Notes under the pieces: generated by a model
The model's database searches: none
The model's input: only the letters and a program-made list of their open reading frames with translations
What the model was told of the DNA's origin: nothing
Shown: positions 1 to 5,232 of the stretch, in pieces
Position numbering within the stretch: the first letter of the stretch is position 1
Layout: every line of letters begins with the position of its first letter
Position numbers and translations under genes: made by a program
Assembly: GCA_003503535.1 (NCBI GenBank)
Contig: DOCI01000342.1
Coordinates: 1-5,232, forward strand
Direction: 5' to 3'
Source of the DNA: Planctomycetaceae bacterium
Lineage (GTDB): Bacteria > Planctomycetota > Planctomycetia > Planctomycetales > Planctomycetaceae
DNA length: 5,232 bases

Positions 1-82
1 TACTGATCTTTCAGATGTGATTTAAAGTCGTAGAATCGCGCTATTTCAAATTAGAATCCGTATGAGTCTCATTTTCATGTTT

Positions 83-106
83 GGTCACATTTTGCCCATT
101 GTGATC
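83..106. repeat. Small imperfect inverted repeat, possible operator
   Basis: GGTCACA (83-89) and TGTGATC (100-106) are complementary over seven positions with one G/T wobble, separated by 10 bases. The element lies 10 bases upstream of the ECF-like -35 element. It is too AT-rich and lacks a T-tract, so it is a poor terminator; an operator is possible but unproven. The half-sites point opposite to a classical CRP site (TGTGA-N6-TCACA). A shorter perfect palindrome, ATGAGTCTCAT, lies just upstream at 62-72. Both are short enough to occur by chance. Confidence 0.2.
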
Positions 107-116
107 GAATTTGTCG

Positions 117-142
117 GGAACTATTCCTGCAAAGTCATCGTC
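117..142 (+). promoter_or_regulatory. Possible ECF sigma-factor promoter
   Basis: GGAAC at 117-121 and CGTC at 139-142 are separated by 17 bases. This is the general form of promoters read by extracytoplasmic-function sigma factors (GGAAC or GAAAC, about 16-17 bases, then CGTC or similar). Planctomycetes are known to carry many ECF sigma factors, and an envelope protease inhibitor would be a sensible envelope-stress target. If used, the transcript would have a leader of roughly 140 bases before the ATG at 291. No better sigma-70 promoter was found. The match is short and unverified, so this is a candidate only. Confidence 0.25.
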
Positions 143-275
143 CTAAAGCAGGAAGTAAGACGGGCTTCATCCAGTCTGTTGAATATCCATACTGAGTTCC
201 CACTCGGGCAATTCAGGCGTTATGATTCCGATTGACATCAGGTATGACACGGGCCGTCGTACTCTTGCAGATAAT

Positions 276-282
276 AAAAGGA
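276..282 (+). promoter_or_regulatory. Ribosome binding site for the A2M gene
   Basis: AAAAGGA contains the Shine-Dalgarno core AAGGA (278-282), which ends 8 bases before the ATG at 291. This spacing decides the start. An earlier in-frame ATG at 222 would add 23 residues, but it has only a weak CAGG upstream (214-217) and would bury the hydrophobic export signal behind a charged extension. Confidence 0.75.
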
Positions 283-290
283 TTGGTGCG

Positions 291-5232
<4,942 letters not shown>

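Larger units (their letters stand above)
1..290. other. Leader/intergenic region upstream of the A2M gene
   Basis: No gene is supported here. All three plus frames meet a stop within the first 25 bases (tga at 4-6, tga at 18-20, taa at 23-25). At most the last few codons of an upstream gene, ending at the taa at 23-25, could be present. Minus-strand ATGs in this stretch run into stops within a few codons. There is no tRNA-like fold and no GC-rich hairpin followed by a T-run, so no intrinsic terminator is visible. The region does hold a possible ECF-type promoter, a small inverted repeat and the ribosome binding site, each listed separately. Confidence 0.7.

Noticed and set aside
1..25. 3' end of an upstream gene finishing at taa 23-25
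   Set aside because: Only seven codons would be visible, which is too little to support a coding call.
232..275. Sigma-70 promoter from TTGACA (232-237) and GATAAT (270-275)
   Set aside because: Both boxes look good alone, but they are 32 bases apart, far from the 16-18 needed, and neither has a proper partner at the right distance.
222..290. Upstream in-frame ATG at 222 as the true start
   Set aside because: The frame is open back to the stop at 180-182, but the ATG at 291 has AAGGA at ideal spacing and puts the hydrophobic signal at the very N-terminus. The 222 start has only a weak site and a charged extension.

Overview
The window is almost entirely one very large, plus-strand gene for a bacterial alpha-2-macroglobulin (A2M) family protein. 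It starts at 291 and is still open at the last base, so 1647 codons are visible and the C-terminus is missing. The layout fits a planctomycete: moderate GC, a long N-terminal helical/TPR-like region ahead of the macroglobulin domains, a Trp/Tyr-rich insert, and a Met/Ala/Pro-rich linker before the A2M core. That taxonomic reading is inference from general familiarity with the family; there is no rRNA or other marker here.

Bases 1-290 are a leader with no convincing gene. It holds a possible ECF-sigma-type promoter (GGAAC-N17-CGTC, 117-142), a small imperfect inverted repeat (83-106), and a good Shine-Dalgarno sequence 8 nt before the chosen ATG.

The protein reads, in order: hydrophobic export signal without a lipobox (about residues 1-23); TPR-like helices (about 30-110) and further helical sequence; early macroglobulin-like beta domains (from about 403); the MG2-type motif [10 protein letters not shown] (644-653); a next beta domain opening with [10 protein letters not shown] (740-749), with an aromatic insert (796-837); the bait-region domain (BRD) from about 1025 to 1165; a Met/Ala/Pro-rich linker where the bait should lie (1244-1297); the A2M core (from about 1298); and the thioester domain with an intact CTEQ motif (1522-1525) and [10 protein letters not shown] (1601-1610).

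The intact Cys/Gln pair and flexible bait point to a protease-trapping inhibitor of the cell envelope rather than a thioester-less paralogue. I saw no second gene, RNA gene, mobile element or CRISPR array. The long open frames on the minus strand are antisense shadows of this gene. I do not see a new multi-gene system; the points worth following up are inside this single protein and its leader.
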